From assembly GCA_021234155.1 (NCBI GenBank), contig JAJEKV010000040.1:8553535-8617534 (forward strand): a stretch of 64,000 bases of DNA, given 5' to 3'. This DNA comes from Isoetes taiwanensis. Its lineage: Eukaryota; Streptophyta; Lycopodiopsida; Isoetales; Isoetaceae. Within the stretch, counting starts at the first letter, position 1; every line of letters starts with the position of its first letter. The notes beneath the pieces were generated by a model that saw only the letters and a program-made list of their open reading frames with translations, was not told the DNA's origin and made no database searches. Of this stretch, positions 46,401 to 52,163 are shown piece by piece. Position numbers and translations under genes: made by a program.

Positions 46401-47010
46401 AGGATTAAACCCCAAAATTGCAGAATTTGGATTGGCAAAGTTATTTCCAGAAGAAGGCAGCTATATCAGCACCCAGATTGCTGGAACAATGTAAGTCTTC
46501 ATCCACAAAATAAACTGTTTTAACCTGAATATTATGTTTAACAGAAGTGTTGTATTATGGCTTCATCACAGAGGGTACCTATCTCCAGAGTATGCTATGC
46601 GTGGACAGATTACAGAAAAAGTAGACGTTTATAGCTTTGGAATACTTCTACTAGAGATAATTAGTGGCAGAAAGAATGTGGATAATGCACTACCCCTTGA
46701 GGCCGAGAAAACTTACCTATTGGAATGGGCTCGTATTAGCTACACGAAGAATCTTCTACTTCAACTTGTCGATAAAGATCTTCATGATTATTCTCAAGAA
46801 GAGGTTGTAAGGATCATGGAATTAGCACTTTTCTGCACACAACCACTTCCCCATAAGCGGCCTTCAATGTCAGAAGTAGTTACTCTGCTTGAACATAATA
46901 AATGTAACATTGATCTTAATCTAAGCTCCAAAAACTTTTCTCTTGGACTTTCTAACAGCAAGAAGAGAGACTGGAATAGTTTGAGCTTTCATAGTTTTAC
47001 AACATTTTAA
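16436..47010 (+). CDS. LRR-malectin receptor-like kinase (LRR VIII-2 type), 23 exons, 1,002 aa
   Basis: Plasma-membrane receptor kinase. Exons: 16436-16523, 16608-16809, 16971-17072, 17238-17309, 17387-17458, 17522-17593, 18506-18577, 25066-25137, 25228-25299, 41162-41236, 41299-41370, 41453-41524, 42386-42457, 42531-42596, 42675-42716, 42795-42862, 42946-43310, 43727-43922, 45567-45716, 45790-45914, 45981-46185, 46253-46490, 46572-47010. They sum to 3,009 nt with no internal stop. Order: signal peptide (MSKFSLAVLLCLF), WNFNVDPC and CRCNNTICHV cap, LRRs on 72-bp phase-2 exons, malectin, one transmembrane helix (VVMLIIICLIVYL), kinase. Domain order and exon pattern match the Arabidopsis LRR VIII-2 family (about 1,030 aa). 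Introns 7 (6,488 bp) and 9 (15,862 bp) are packed with repeats. Intron 15 has a GC donor. The kinase has EFG for DFG and HRDIKASS for HRDIKASN, so catalysis is doubtful. Exon calls are from splice motifs and phase. Confidence 0.88.
18208..18307. repeat. 50-bp tandem duplication in intron 6
   Basis: The 50 bases starting CACCAATCACATGGGCAGCT and ending CATCCTGGAGTT occur twice head to tail with no internal difference, which suggests a recent duplication. Confidence 0.85.
18578..20035. other. Intron 7, left part: no gene
   Basis: AT-rich intronic sequence. Open frames at 18766-19077 (minus) and 19131-19556 (plus) have no recognised motif and are interpreted as chance. Confidence 0.5.
20036..21490 (+). 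repeat. Composite macro-repeat unit 1 (HSE-like array, tRNA-like head, GTAGGATC body)
   Basis: Starts ACAAGAAATTTAATGCGTTC. About 20100-20780 is a degenerate ATTCTCTTAGATTCCCTTAG array that grades into ATTCTAGAACTTTCTGGAAG, which fits alternating TTC and GAA blocks. A tRNA-like head with A and B boxes follows at 20845-20900, then a body (20940-21480) built on GTGAGCCGTAGGATCTCGGA and CTGGACCGTAGGATCG with a period of about 110 bp. It ends ACAAACATAAGAACATATAT. The unit then restarts with the same ACAAGAAATTTAATGCGT phrase near 21493. Confidence 0.75.
20845..20905 (+). mobile_element. tRNA-like Pol III head, copy 1
   Basis: A-box-like TTGATCTAGTGGTTAGAATGG and B-box-like GGGTTTGAATCCCCC, about 30 bases apart. 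Same arrangement as at 22228 and 22805. Confidence 0.6.
21491..22795 (+). repeat. Composite macro-repeat unit 2
   Basis: Same order as unit 1: start phrase ACAAGAAATTTAATGCGTCC, ATTCTCTTAGATT array with HSE-like TTCTAGAACTTTCTGGAAC near 22050, tRNA-like head at 22228-22295, GTAGGATC body, and end AGGACAAACATAAGAACATG. About 1.3 kb long. Minus-strand open frames here (22384-22756) simply translate the body repeat. Confidence 0.75.
22228..22295 (+). mobile_element. tRNA-like Pol III head, copy 2
   Basis: A box TTGGTCTAGTGGTTAGAGTGG and B box GGTTCGAATCC match the tRNA internal promoter consensus well. Confidence 0.65.
22796..23515 (+). repeat. Composite macro-repeat unit 3, partial
   Basis: Begins inside the unit (AAGTATATTTAAAACATAAT just before the head) and so lacks the HSE-like array. 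It holds head copy 3, then the GTAGGATC body with an extra internal tandem duplication (22960-23110 against 23125-23280), and ends AGGACAAACATAAGAACATA. Confidence 0.75.
22805..22872 (+). mobile_element. tRNA-like Pol III head, copy 3
   Basis: A box TTGGTCTAGTGGTTAGAGTGG, then a G-rich spacer and B box GGTTCGAATCCCCC. Nearly identical to copy 2. Confidence 0.65.
23516..25065. other. Intron 7, right part: no gene
   Basis: AT-rich intronic DNA with no repeat structure I can name and no ORF with recognisable motifs. Exon 8 follows at 25066. Confidence 0.5.
27885..28105 (+). mobile_element. SINE-like element, copy A
   Basis: A-box-like TTGGCAAAAGTGCACTGGGTTGG and B-box-like ATGGGTTCAAGGTC, followed by an unrelated body ending GTCCCATAAGCTACGGCTTT. 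The boxes are weaker than those of the 22-kb heads. Confidence 0.4.
28599..28708 (+). mobile_element. tRNA-derived SINE-like segment with A-run, copy A
   Basis: CGCACTTGGCAAAGGTGTGTG gives an A-box-like start, TTGCAACTAAAAGATTGCAA could be an anticodon-arm remnant, and AAGTTCGAACTTTG is B-box-like. An A10 run follows, directly joined to a LINE ORF2 fragment. Confidence 0.5.
28707..29217 (+). pseudogene. LINE reverse transcriptase fragment, copy A
   Basis: The frame contains FDLLDFKDALKRVENNK and DGLTVELLKW, then after a frameshift NYRTILVNNVFAKVFVSMIE, which are the N-terminal fingers of a non-LTR reverse transcriptase (compare DGL-E---KW and YR-I----F-KV). It is truncated at the end of the duplication and lacks the catalytic aspartates. 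Confidence 0.65.
29236..30149. other. Intron 9 DNA between the duplicated copies: no gene
   Basis: TTGCTTGC repeat at the junction, then T-rich DNA in which TTTGTTGCAT-like and CTCTGTTGCAT phrases recur. Open frames at 29597-30122 are unsupported. Confidence 0.4.
30150..30770 (+). pseudogene. DIRS-like (YR retrotransposon) reverse transcriptase relic
   Basis: One open frame (30181-30762) reads LGVILKVQDKWHLILDLCFL, then YESLDLLSHLCQPDKFLFNV, GLKSGDHHVFIWLPHRFFLS and FCLDDQFFTFNLA. This follows the DIRS/Ngaro RT pattern: GKWRLILDLR-LN, YE-L--L, a D-LKSGYHH(V/I) motif A, then GF and Y-F. Here the motif A Asp is Gly (NVGLKSG) and HHV is preceded by D. A shifted frame has GFLLAWKKCQ, expected after the YLDD box. 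I see no tyrosine recombinase or terminal repeats, so this is a fragment. The hydrophobic look of the ORF is a by-product of decay, not evidence of a membrane protein. Confidence 0.55.
30822..31254 (+). repeat. Dispersed repeat, uninterrupted (empty-site) copy
   Basis: Matches both sides of the LINE at 10281-15673. Across the junction it reads TTTGGTGATAGGATAAGGTTGACTAG in one piece (31169-31194), so it is the empty-site version of that insertion. Confidence 0.85.
33181..33227 (-). mobile_element. LINE 3'-tail insertion specific to copy B
   Basis: Copy A reads TATCTCGAAGGCAAAGTTGTCAGGAC. Copy B instead has about 47 bases that, read on the minus strand, are CCTATTGGTCTTCGTGGACG, TTAAAA and then an ATTCT microsatellite tail. 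This matches the end of the LINE at 50-52 kb. It arrived after the duplication. Confidence 0.7.
33692..33822. repeat. Tandem duplication of about 75 bp in copy B
   Basis: The stretch TTGAGTTGCTTTCGTATGGT through ATCATACTTTTCCCTTTTTAA occurs twice in direct succession and is absent from copy A. Confidence 0.8.
33885..34085 (+). mobile_element. SINE-like element, copy B
   Basis: Duplicate of 27885-28105, with the same A-box-like and B-box-like phrases and a few substitutions. Confidence 0.4.
34593..35217. mobile_element. Solo LTR inserted after the duplication
   Basis: 625 bp beginning TGTTACGAATG and ending CATATCA (TG...CA). It is flanked by CTTAT and CTTTT, a 5-bp target-site duplication with one change. 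Copy A has the empty site AAATCTTTTATATATAG near 28594. No internal retrotransposon sequence, so a solo LTR left by recombination is the simplest reading. Confidence 0.7.
35219..35329 (+). mobile_element. tRNA-derived SINE-like segment, copy B
   Basis: Duplicate of 28599-28708: CACTTGGCAAAGGTTGGGTG, GCAACTAAGAGGTTGC and AAGTTCAAACTCTG, then an A run. Confidence 0.5.
35330..35995 (+). pseudogene. LINE reverse transcriptase fragment, copy B (longer)
   Basis: Same fingers region as copy A (DALKRVENNK, DGLTVELLKW), then VPVHKSGDKDNVKHYRTILV. It also extends past the duplication end: in a shifted frame ISEGAKGQGNKRYFAFKDLV leads to KTFDRV, resembling motif A (FVD--KAFDRV). Frameshifts near 35615 and 35850 and several stops make it inactive. 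The following 300 bases to 36297 contain no gene I can support. Confidence 0.65.
36298..36630. mobile_element. Long-TIR MITE, copy 1
   Basis: Left arm AAATTCCCCCTAAAACCCCC then TTTGATTTGGGTGCATATTCA. Right arm TGTGCAAATATGCACCCAAAT then TAACAGGGGTTTT, an imperfect inverted match. Closely related to the element at 48550-48933. Both carry an internal TATACAGTATA phrase. Confidence 0.6.
36930..37890. repeat. Three-fold dispersed repeat cluster
   Basis: Shared phrases recur in order: CATGCGGT(C/T)GTC(A/G)GATTCACCCA (36973, 37548), GCAATGGTT near 37090, 37301 and 37657, AGAGAATCGAACCTCTATAA-like at 37126, 37327 and 37681, and GTGATCCTGCTCCTTTTGTA-like at 37230, 37427 and 37788. Full or partial units of about 200-560 bp. 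On the minus strand AGGTTCGATTCTCTG looks like a B box, so a SINE origin is possible. Confidence 0.6.
37891..39432. other. Intron 9 DNA with a LINE 3' tail at 38340-38400
   Basis: No gene. Around 38340-38400 the minus strand reads CATGGCCTATTGGTCTCCAT, then GAATGTTAAAC and an ATTCTATT-type tail, the same LINE 3' end family as at 33181, 40090, 43969 and 51910. The rest is AT-rich, with unsupported small frames near 39020-39335. Confidence 0.5.
39433..39672. mobile_element. MITE-like element with terminal and internal inverted repeats
   Basis: The left end AAACACTTAAGAATCATTCTGCC pairs with the right end GGCATAGAATGACTCTTAAGTGTTTT with few mismatches. Inside, AAGAATGCAAGTAAGAA (about 39499) pairs with TTTACTTGCATTCTTA (about 39560). 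TTACC(C/T)TGCATTC repeats twice between. A G-box palindrome, GCCACGTGGC, lies at about 39476. No ORF. Confidence 0.6.
39692..39778. other. Strong 87-bp hairpin, 25-bp arms
   Basis: The arms 39692-39716 and 39754-39778 are complementary at 24 of 25 positions; the one mismatch would be a G:U pair in plus-strand RNA. The 37-base loop contains a further CG-rich stem (CCGCGC-TTC-GCGCG). The size suits a miRNA-like precursor or the core of a foldback element. It lies in intron 9, on the sense strand of the receptor kinase transcript. Confidence 0.75.
40060..40540 (-). mobile_element. LINE 3' fragment, minus strand
   Basis: The minus-strand frame 40499-40197 has MYQHVRRAWMQFHGAF and a Trp/Leu-rich run (LFIWLLYGREEIF), resembling the region after the terminal zinc motif of plant LINE ORF2. 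It is followed on the minus strand by AGACCAATTGGTCTTCGAGG, ACGTTAAAA and an AATTC/AATTG-type microsatellite tail, the same 3' end as the other LINE tails here. Confidence 0.6.
40541..41161. other. End of intron 9: no gene
   Basis: AT-rich intronic DNA. An AGATAAGATA run near 40906. Nothing coding up to exon 10. Confidence 0.5.
41525..42385. other. Intron 12 with an ATTCA microsatellite
   Basis: A pentanucleotide run GAATTCAATTCAATTCAATT lies at about 42078-42106, and an A18 run at 42145. This resembles the tails of LINE 3' ends, but the LINE-specific sequence is not next to it. No gene. Confidence 0.5.
42946..43922 (+). other. Malectin-domain exons of the receptor kinase
   Basis: Exons 17 (42946-43310) and 18 (43727-43922). 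They encode FSINCGGPQLTTS at the domain start, YFGLNMENGNYSVELHFAEI in the middle, and KKIFEDYDIS, then LEIHLKWSEKGTCCIP, near the end. This is the extracellular carbohydrate-binding-like fold of LRR VIII receptors, about 187 residues. Intron 17 is 416 bp. Confidence 0.88.
43969..44110 (-). mobile_element. LINE 3' tail, minus strand, in intron 18
   Basis: On the minus strand: CTTCGGGGTGGAGGTTTTTT, AATCCTGACAG, later CCCATAGGCCGATTGATCTC, CATGGATGATAAAAACTC and an ATTCT tail. Matches the GGGGGGTTTTTTCATCCCGG and CATAGGCCTCTGGCCTCCGT end of the LINE at 50-52 kb. Confidence 0.65.
44111..45566. other. Intron 18 remainder: no gene
   Basis: AT-rich, with a short local repeat of GATGA(C/T)TTATCTCACAC near 45228-45260. 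No supported ORF. Confidence 0.5.
45567..47010 (+). other. Transmembrane and kinase exons; catalytic residues altered
   Basis: Exons 19-23. Transmembrane helix in exon 19, then kinase. Kept: glycine loop GEGGFGVV, VAIK lysine, FINEVSVL glutamate, HRD aspartate, SPEYAM, DVYSFG, RPSMSEV. Changed: HRDIKASS has Ser where the family has Asn (codon AGT at about 46383), and KIAEFGLAK has Glu where DFG has Asp (codon GAA at about 46423). Both altered residues bind Mg-ATP in active kinases, so this may signal as a pseudokinase. The frame is otherwise intact. Confidence 0.85.
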
Positions 47011-47058
47011 TACATCGCATTTATCATGTATTGTATATTATTATCTGGTACGACACAA

Positions 47059-47064
47059 AATAAA
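47059..47064 (+). terminator. Candidate polyadenylation signal
   Basis: AATAAA about 50 bases after the receptor kinase stop codon. Suitable position; not otherwise verified. Confidence 0.45.
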
Positions 47065-47114
47065 CTATGACAATGATATTTATATTATTTTGCTCAAGCT
47101 TATTACTGATAAGG

Positions 47115-47180
47115 TTTTTCCTCGGAACCCTTCGAGGTGGGGTTTTTTAATCCTGGACAGTAGTAGGCTTGATGCATTCT
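47115..47180 (+). mobile_element. LINE 3'-end fragment
   Basis: TTTTTCCTCGGAACCCTTCG, AGGTGGGGTTTTTTAATCCT and GGACAGTAGTAGG match the pre-tail region of the LINE at 51785-51840 and, in reverse, 44040-44110. Confidence 0.5.
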
Positions 47181-47554
47181 TACCTTCTTTGTAAACTACG
47201 ACAATATCAAGACAAGGTGCTGCACCACGTAGGTGTATTTGCATGATTTCTTGTCCTCATCTTTTTTCACGTGATCATGCAATTGTGTATTTGTCAGTAC
47301 TTGTTCCTCCACAATGAGATCACTAAAAAATTAAATGAAGGAGCTAACAAGCAAAATAGAAATAAAACTTTAACTAGTAGTAGGGCAAGCTTGGGGCAAA
47401 GGGTTGGAAGAGGGAATATGGTGCTAGAGGGAATATGTAGCATAATAACAGGGGATTTTCTTTGTGTTTTTGTACGCTTTTCACTAAGGTTTTCTCATGA
47501 TTTCATGATGTATTCAAATGGATGTACTAATGCGTACATCTAGAGTGCACCATT
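47181..47554. other. Non-coding downstream of the receptor kinase
   Basis: No supported gene; the 90-codon frame at 47271-47543 has no recognisable motif. Confidence 0.4.
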
Positions 47555-47765
47555 TCTGAGCCATTGATTTTAGCCTTTTTTTTTTTAATGGTCAACAACC
47601 AATGGCTCACAACAAAAGCCCTTTTTTTGTGCGTGTGGTGTATAATGGGCACATGAAGGGCCATTGATTTTAGCCTTTTTTTTCCAATGGTCAACAACCA
47701 ATGGCTCACAACAAAAGCCCTCTTTTTGTGTGTGTGGTGCATAATGGGCACATGAAGGGCTTGAA
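47555..47765. repeat. Tandem duplication, unit about 100 bp
   Basis: CCATTGATTTTAGCCTTTTT, TGGTCAACAACCAATGGCTC and ACAACAAAAGCCC, through ATAATGGGCACATGAAGGG, occur twice in a row. The minus-strand frames of 75 and 91 codons translate this repeat. Confidence 0.8.
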
Positions 47766-48549
47766 GGGCGCATGTAGTGCAGTTTCCCCGTCGGTAACAC
47801 ATTTTTTGTCATAACTTTTGATCCAGAGCTCTGTTTGAGATGATTTTTATTGCGTTGGAAAGCTCTCTCCGAGATCTTTTTGATAGTGTATGATATGGAT
47901 ATGTTTGGTTAAGGTATCTATGCTAAAACAGCAATTTTTCGGCCGGGTTTGGTAGGCTTTCACATCTTACCAGCTGATTAATACAAGATTGCGCTATTGG
48001 ATATTGTTTTATGGCTCATTCCGAATGAAGCTTGCAAAAAATTATCATGCATTTTTAGATTTTGAGGCAGTTATTAAGCAAATTCCAAGGCTTCTAGATC
48101 CTTGTGCTAACAAGCAGAAAAGTCTCCCACTTTGGTTTCTCACCACAAGAATGCATGGAGGCCAAAGGCTGCTGTTAAATTCCAGTTGAAAAATGTTTGT
48201 GTATGGGTGTTGCAAACTTTATGACTTTCAGAATAATGGGATCAATCTGCTCTATCTTTATGGTAACTTTTACTTATGTTTTATTTGTTTTATTGTGATC
48301 AAATTCAAAAGCTACAGGTGATGAAAGCCTCAAATGAATTCTAGTTTTTTTTCTGGTTTGAATTCTAAAATTTTTGTCACACCGGGTGTGTGTGACGTCC
48401 CTAAGGCCCCGAAGGGGCCAAAAAAAAAATTTGCAACACAAACCATTAACATCCAACATATAAAAATTAAATCCCTCAACACATAACAACCAACACATAA
48501 CAACCATTAACATTAACAACCAACACATAACTACCATTGACATTAATTA
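47766..48549. other. Non-coding, retroelement-like
   Basis: TTGGAAAGCTCTCTCCGAGA resembles GTTGGAAAGCTCGTTGCGTC upstream of the element at 52.2 kb, suggesting retroelement UTR debris. At 48480-48540 there is a short ACAACCAACACATAACAACC repeat. No gene. Confidence 0.35.
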
Positions 48550-48933
48550 ACACAACTATTGGGTCCAACACATTTAAATTAAAATCCCCCTTAAACCCCG
48601 TTTGGTTTGGGTGCATATTCACACGGGGGGGTGACGTAGGGCAGCCAGAGCCCTCATAATTGTATTTTGCACGTACGAAATCAACACCATATAGTATTCC
48701 GCTTGAAATCTTATAGTATTTTACGAATCTTGTTATACAGTATAGCAAATTTTGTACTTGCATATCCCACAAATGAGGAAATTTACGTACGGTGTAGATT
48801 AAGGAATAAGGGGTGAATATGCCTATCCAACAACTCTCGTTGCCCGGAGTCACCCCCTTGTGAATATGCACCCAAACCAAAGGGGGTTTAAGGGGGATTT
48901 TAATTTAAATGTGTTGGACCCAATGGTTGTGTT
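48550..48933. mobile_element. Long-TIR MITE, copy 2
   Basis: About 83-bp inverted ends: CACAACTATTGGGTCCAACA, CATTTAAATTAAAATCCCCC, TTAAACCCCGTTTGGTTTGG and GTGCATATTCACA at the left, and their near-perfect reverse complement at 48850-48933. No coding capacity. Same family as 36298-36630. Confidence 0.8.
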
Positions 48934-49739
48934 AACAACCATTAACATTATGGTTGGGTTGGTTGTTTGAATTAACATTATGAGTTGATTTTTGAACAAA
49001 TATGTATTATGGTTCAATCATTTAAGTTTTTGATGTTGACGTAGATTTGGAATGATGAGTTCATAAAACTAAGATGTCATATATGACATCTCAAATGACA
49101 AGATACGTTCCTTGCAATGGGATAGCTAAATCAAATCTTGCTTAATACTCCACCCAAATAGAACTTTGACGAGAAAATGATGAAACATATTAACCCATAG
49201 GTAGCAACCTTAGCAAATAAACAAAGGTTTGTGTCATGCAGGTGTAAAGCATTTTGGACATTCAGTTTTCAATATGATCTAGAACCATTGACATTACTCT
49301 CTAGCATATTTATAAAGCACATGGAAGATATCTAACAAAAGAATAAATTAATGAAGTCAACATAATGACTTAGAAAACAGAATTGGTAATATATTTGAGC
49401 TCATTACAGGTATGTTTTAATAGAAAAAACTACAAAATACCGTTATGTTTTGACGAGTTTCACGACATGCCTTAGGTTTTGATAAATTCTTGAGATGACC
49501 TCCCTCAATGTATGTCCCTCTGTAGAGTTTTAAATTTCATCCAATGCCCTCCAACTTTTTGTTTTTTATGAAATACTCTTGTCTAATGGGTATCAATGGC
49601 ACCTTTTTAGCAAAGGTGCCCATTTCTATTCACGGTTCCTTAGAGGATGGCAAGACACCAAACTATTTTCTATTTCGTTGATTTACTCTTAGCCCATCAA
49701 TGATTCTCTTGTGAAAAGCAACCAATCGATCCAATTTAT
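48934..49739. other. Non-coding
   Basis: AT-rich with no supported gene. The ACAAAATACCGTTATGTTTT stretch (49433) resembles repeat sequence seen again near 55500 (AGATACAAAATACTTTG). Confidence 0.35.
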
Positions 49740-50104
49740 AGTCAGCATATCAGTCTATCCTAGTCCTTGGGACGAGTTGGCAAAGAGGGCTTTCCACTTA
49801 GCATCCGCTTGGATCACCTGGTCCATCTAGAAGAGACGGAATCTTCTTATCTTCAAGGGACAGGTCTTTTTAGATATGCAAGTGCTCAACGATGCTCGTA
49901 GTCGCATTGTAAAAGCGTACAAGTGTTCTTGCTTAAAGGATGATGTCAAGAGGGAGGATTTATAGATGTAAAAAATAGTGAAGGATGCAAGGACAAAGAC
50001 CATAGCTTGCTCACATGCAGGACCTAAGGGTATTTGGTGAATTTTGTGGACAGTTTCATTTTACAGCCCCTTCCGCCCTCTCTCCCCACCCAAAAAAAAA
50101 AAAA
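49740..50104 (+). mobile_element. LINE ORF2 3' fragment with poly(A)
   Basis: The frame LAKRAFHLASAWITWSI, stop, KRRNLLIFKGQ resembles the W-I(T/W)---RN--IF end of plant LINE ORF2. It is followed by a short 3' UTR and an A14 run at about 50091-50104. Confidence 0.5.
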
Positions 50105-51968
50105 GGGAATTTCGTGGCACAAATCCAGAGTACAGAATATGAAAATCAAAGGCCGTGATGTATGCGATGTCAGAAGGGGTATGCAAAACGACTAGCCAAA
50201 TTTTGAAGCATTTGAAAAGACTTGGTTGCTTTGTCTTTGAGAGTGTTGATGGAGGCAAGCCGGAATGCGCGACAGGACTTGTATTGCTGCTTTGTAGATT
50301 TTAAGACTGCATATGATACCGTCCCCAGAGACATGTTGTGGCAGAGGTTGCAAGAATTGCGAGTTCCACAGGAGTTGCAGAATGTGGTGCACCAACTTTA
50401 TGATGGCATTTATGCTGCACTGCCTTATGAAGATAGGCGGGTAGCTAGCACTATGGGAGTTAAGCAGGGCTGCCCGTTGTCTCCAACGCTCTTTGGGTTG
50501 TACATTGATAGCTTGGAGACGTGGATGCGCACACCATGGGGAGCCGGTGCAATTATCGATGCGACCTCGGAGCCGCCATACTATATCTCTCGGATGATGT
50601 AGGTTTGCTAGCCCACACGGGCCGGGCGTTATCAGGCGATTTGGATGCCCTCAGTGGGTTCTGTGGGGCAACGGGAATGACAGTGAACTTGCACAAAACT
50701 AAGCTTCTCGCGATCCTGTCCTCGCAACACCCTATCCCGGAGTTATATTACAGGGGACAGGAAGTGGAGATGGTGCGGAGCTTCAAGTATCTGGGAATTG
50801 ATTTCACTACTAACATCTTTGTGGGATGAGTGTGTGGAGAGGAAAGCTAGTGCGGTGGAAGGCTCTATATGCAAAGGCAAAACGCGCGTGTTGCCGGATA
50901 GATCTCTGTGGATCGGGCGAGGAGAGCACACACTGCTTAGGGCTTTAGTCGGCGGTGCTGCTATATAGGGTGGAGGTTTGGGGCCAGGCGGTTAGCAAAA
51001 ACACGTGGGATAGATTGGAAAGGGTGCGTAAAGCTTTCTTGACATATAGCTTGGGAGTGAAGGACACCGCATCGTGACGATTTTGTTGTATGAGACGGGT
51101 TCGCCTTTACAAAGATACGCTATCTGCGCAGCATCTTACTTGCTTCCATAAGGTGGATGGGATGGATGAGCATCGCTTGCCTCCACCAGCAAAGGTTTGT
51201 TGACGCAGGGGCCCCAAATGGTTGAAGAGGGTATGGCACGAGCACCGTAAGGGATGGTTTATGAGGTGGTCTATGGATTACCAAGATGGTGGTGACCGCG
51301 GTCCGGTCGGCGATGCCGAGAATGGGCAATTGGATGCGGGCTATCTTGCCACTCTGTGGGATGCCTCTACTCTTGCAAAGCCCAAGACAAAGCACTATCA
51401 CGCCAGATTAATCCCTACCCCGAGCATGTACCCCATCGGTGCTTGAAAGCACACATCTCGGTGAAGAAACGCGAGAGCTATTGCCGCCATAAGGACGGGT
51501 TCCCATTACCTCGTAATTGAAACAGTCATTTGGGGGTGAATGGCGGCACGGGATCCCGGGGAGGAGAGGATATGCCGTTTGTGAGATGCACGTGATAGAG
51601 GATGAGCACCATGCCCTCCAGCGGTGCCCAGCATATGCCCATGTCCGAGCAGTGCACACTGATCTTAGATGCTCTGACAAACCGCTACATCAGTTACTCG
51701 CATCACCTATACTGGGAGCTTACATCCTGCAGATTTCGGCCGTCAGACTTGCTCTTCAGGGGCATGGTATTTGAGAGCCTACTGTTAGGGTTTTTCCTCC
51801 CAAGTGGGGGGTTTTTTCATCCCGGTAGTAGGGATCTACTGTACAGTTACATTGTTTGTTTTTGGTGTTGGGGTTTTTGGCTTTTTGCCTGTTCTTTGCA
51901 TATACCATCTCATAGGCCTCTGGCCTCCGTGGACGTTAAAATAAACTTCCTTCCTTCCTTCCTTCCTT
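50105..51968 (+). mobile_element. Second, distinct 5'-truncated LINE (RT and zinc-finger end)
   Basis: RT motif A CCFVDFKTAYDTVPRDMLW, motif B MGVKQGCPLSPTLFGLYID and, in a shifted frame, motif C YLSDDVGLL, then NLHKTKLLA and FKYLGIDF. Later, after frameshifts, VIWGSMAARDPGEERICRLC and HVIEDEHHALQRCPAYAHVR, a CCHC-type terminal motif. This is a different clade from the LINE at 10-15 kb (no L1-like WRPISL block; SDD in place of ADD). The 3' end has GTGGACGTTAAAATAAAC and a CCTTCCTTCC tail rather than poly(A). Many stops; inactive. Confidence 0.75.
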
Positions 51969-52163
51969 ATCCAGAGTCTCCTTAAATTTAGCACACAAGT
52001 TACACTTTGCAAAGCTATTTGAAGTATCGGTTAAAGTGCTTGCTTCATAGCCTACTAAAGTTTGGTTGCAAAATAGGATTCACTTTAAGCTTACAAAGAA
52101 GTGCGTTTATGTCCTCCAAAATACCTTTTTGAGTACATTGAGAGGGCAACCTTTTTCAACAAG

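Noticed and set aside
52107-52163. Short alternative end for the interrupted minus gene (GCPLNVLKKVFWRT, stop at 52107)
   Set aside because: The frame given by the right-hand target-site copy, which keeps the extra base, continues to a longer protein-like end at 52045 and is preferred.
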